From Desmodesmus armatus (taxonomy: Eukaryota; Chlorophyta; Chlorophyceae; Sphaeropleales; Scenedesmaceae): a DNA stretch of 64,000 nucleotides. The notes beneath the pieces are model-generated. The model was not told the DNA's origin, searched no databases, and was given only the letters and a program-made list of their open reading frames with translations. A program made the position numbers and the translations under genes. How positions within the stretch are numbered: the first letter of the stretch is position 1; the number at the start of each line of letters is the position of its first letter. The stretch lies in assembly GCA_007449985.2 (NCBI GenBank), contig VIIQ02000130.1:186001-250000 (forward strand). The letters are read 5' to 3'. Shown here one piece after another: positions 62,976 through 64,000 of the stretch.

Positions 62976-63468
62976 AAGGAAGAGCCAGCAGGCTTGTGAG
63001 GTGTAAGTCTACTTCCAATTCATCAATAAAGCCAGTAAAGAAGATACGTGGGGTGAAGTCAAGTGTGTGAAGCCTTGGACAGGGTGAACTGGGCACATGG
63101 GAGCAGGAGAGGCACAGCTAGAGTCCTGAGTTCGATTCTAGGTTTACTAGGACGATTTCAAGCCTCCAAATCACAAAATTGGCAGGAGAACGTCATTGGT
63201 TACTCATGAACCACCTTCGAAAAAAACATCAACGGATTGTATTGATCCATACACTCAGAATCTACAGTACTTTGCTTATAGCTGTGCATTGGACAAAATG
63301 CGCGAACGCTCACAGATTTTGGGAGGGTCGCGAATAGGTCGAGAAGGTCCGAGATGTTCCTGCTTCTAGCTGAAGCTATTGAAAGCCCCGCGTCACCGCA
63401 TTGTGGATCCTAGTTCTTGTCGCTCTGGCTATCGCTGCTGTTGTGCAACGCTTCACACTGTTCCACCA
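62976..63468. promoter_or_regulatory. Shared 5' interval of the MFS gene and the HSP40-like gene
   Basis: About 490 bp between divergent starts. TTC/GAA words near 63350-63380 recall a heat-shock element, but spacing is not canonical. Confidence 0.35.
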
Positions 63469-64000
63469 ATGCAGCAGCAGCAAGCCAGCCAAGATGGGCT
63501 CTACAGGGCCTTCTTTGCAGCTGGCAACAGCTCAGTCGATTCCATCCTCCAGACCCTCGAAGACCAGCAATCTCTGCTGACGGGCATGTTCAAAGAGTAC
63601 GTCAAAGAGGCGCAGCTTGCTGGCAGCAAGGCGGGACCCTCCGGAACAGCAGGCTGTGGGGGTCCCCAACTGCTGCCCTCCAGCACACACAGGCACACCA
63701 CACAGCACAGCATTATAATCCACAGCATGTGCCTGAGCAGCACGGTGTGAAGCGGTCTAGAGCCACAGAGCTGCCGCTGAACGTGACTCTGGAAGAGCTG
63801 TATTCCGGAACCATCAAGCGTGTTCCGGTGCAGCTGCGCCGGCAGGACGCACGCACTGGGGCTCCTGTGACAGTCATGCAGCAGCTGCAGGTCTGTGTGC
63901 AGCCTGGGCTGCACACGGGCACCCGTATCACACTGCCAGGGTGAGCGACACAACGGCCAGCGGCCTTTGCAGGACTCGAGACCCTCCTGCACCTGCTGCT
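63469..64000 (+). CDS. HSP40/DnaJ C-terminal-domain protein, 5' part
   Basis: Peptide-binding C-terminal domain of type II DnaJ co-chaperones. The second coding segment reads LPLNVTLEELYSGTIKRVPV and VCVQPGLHTGTRITLPG, ending at a GTGAGC donor (exon end 63940); this is the start of beta-domain I. The first segment, from ATG 63469, reads MQQQQASQDGLYRAFFAAGN and KEYVKEAQLAGSKAG, helical and acidic. The two segments are in different frames, so a short intron or an indel lies near 63650-63690. No J domain (HPD motif) is visible between the MFS gene and this segment. Either it lies in an exon I cannot see or the protein lacks it. The remainder lies beyond the window. Confidence 0.7.

Noticed and set aside
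63350..63385. Heat-shock element upstream of the HSP40-like gene
   Set aside because: TTC and GAA words are present, but the 5-bp alternating spacing is not met over three units.

Overview
This window is nuclear DNA of a eukaryotic green alga, most likely a chlorophycean (Chlamydomonadales-type; a Haematococcus-like species is my guess and is not proven). The support is: spliced genes with GT-AG introns, chloroplast-type genes (plastid SufB, starch synthase I) with N-terminal transit-like extensions, dense (CAG/CTG)n microsatellites, long poly-G/poly-C tracts, and TGTAA-like motifs downstream of several stop codons. Nothing resembles a bacterial operon, phage, CRISPR or organelle genome. Most open frames longer than 60 codons are shadows; the real genes are made of 50-700 nt exons.

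Layout. Ten genes can be supported: (1) secreted CotA/bilirubin-oxidase-like multicopper oxidase, minus, 1-3295, 3' end outside the window; (2) WDR75/Utp17-like WD40 protein, minus, 4280-11632; (3) plastid SufB, minus, 12530-18902, all nine exons resolved; (4) a low-complexity protein ending in a TPVRRS motif, minus, 19052-about 22403; (5) soluble starch synthase I, plus, 22762-28087, all twelve exons resolved; (6) secreted class I/II-like haem peroxidase, minus, 32835-37529, ten exons; (7) a conserved-looking protein I do not recognise, minus, 38819-44755; (8) a sodium:solute symporter, plus, about 45043-53552; (9) a Spinster-like major facilitator transporter with a long low-complexity tail, minus, 56506-62975, twelve exons whose phases all close; (10) the start of an HSP40/DnaJ C-terminal-domain protein, plus, 63469 to the window end. 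The gaps at 28.1-32.8 kb and 53.6-56.5 kb hold repeats but no gene I can support. Three gene pairs (4/5, 7/8, 9/10) are divergent and share short 5' intervals.

The genes do not form one pathway. Ribosome biogenesis (WDR75), plastid Fe-S assembly (SufB), starch elongation (SSI), two secreted oxidases and two membrane transporters are simply neighbours.

The most striking property is structural. Nearly every gene carries local tandem copies of an exon edge together with its splice site and adjoining intron, often separated by poly-G/C runs. These arrays occur in unrelated genes (oxidase, WDR75, SufB, starch synthase, peroxidase, unknown gene, symporter, MFS) and produce rows of decoy splice sites and pseudo-exons. 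The symporter has six copies of one exon, at least one of which could be skipped or included without breaking the frame. Two long, nearly perfect hairpins sit in introns of SufB and the peroxidase. Several one-base frame breaks in otherwise conserved exons suggest residual assembly indels, decay of the copies, or both.
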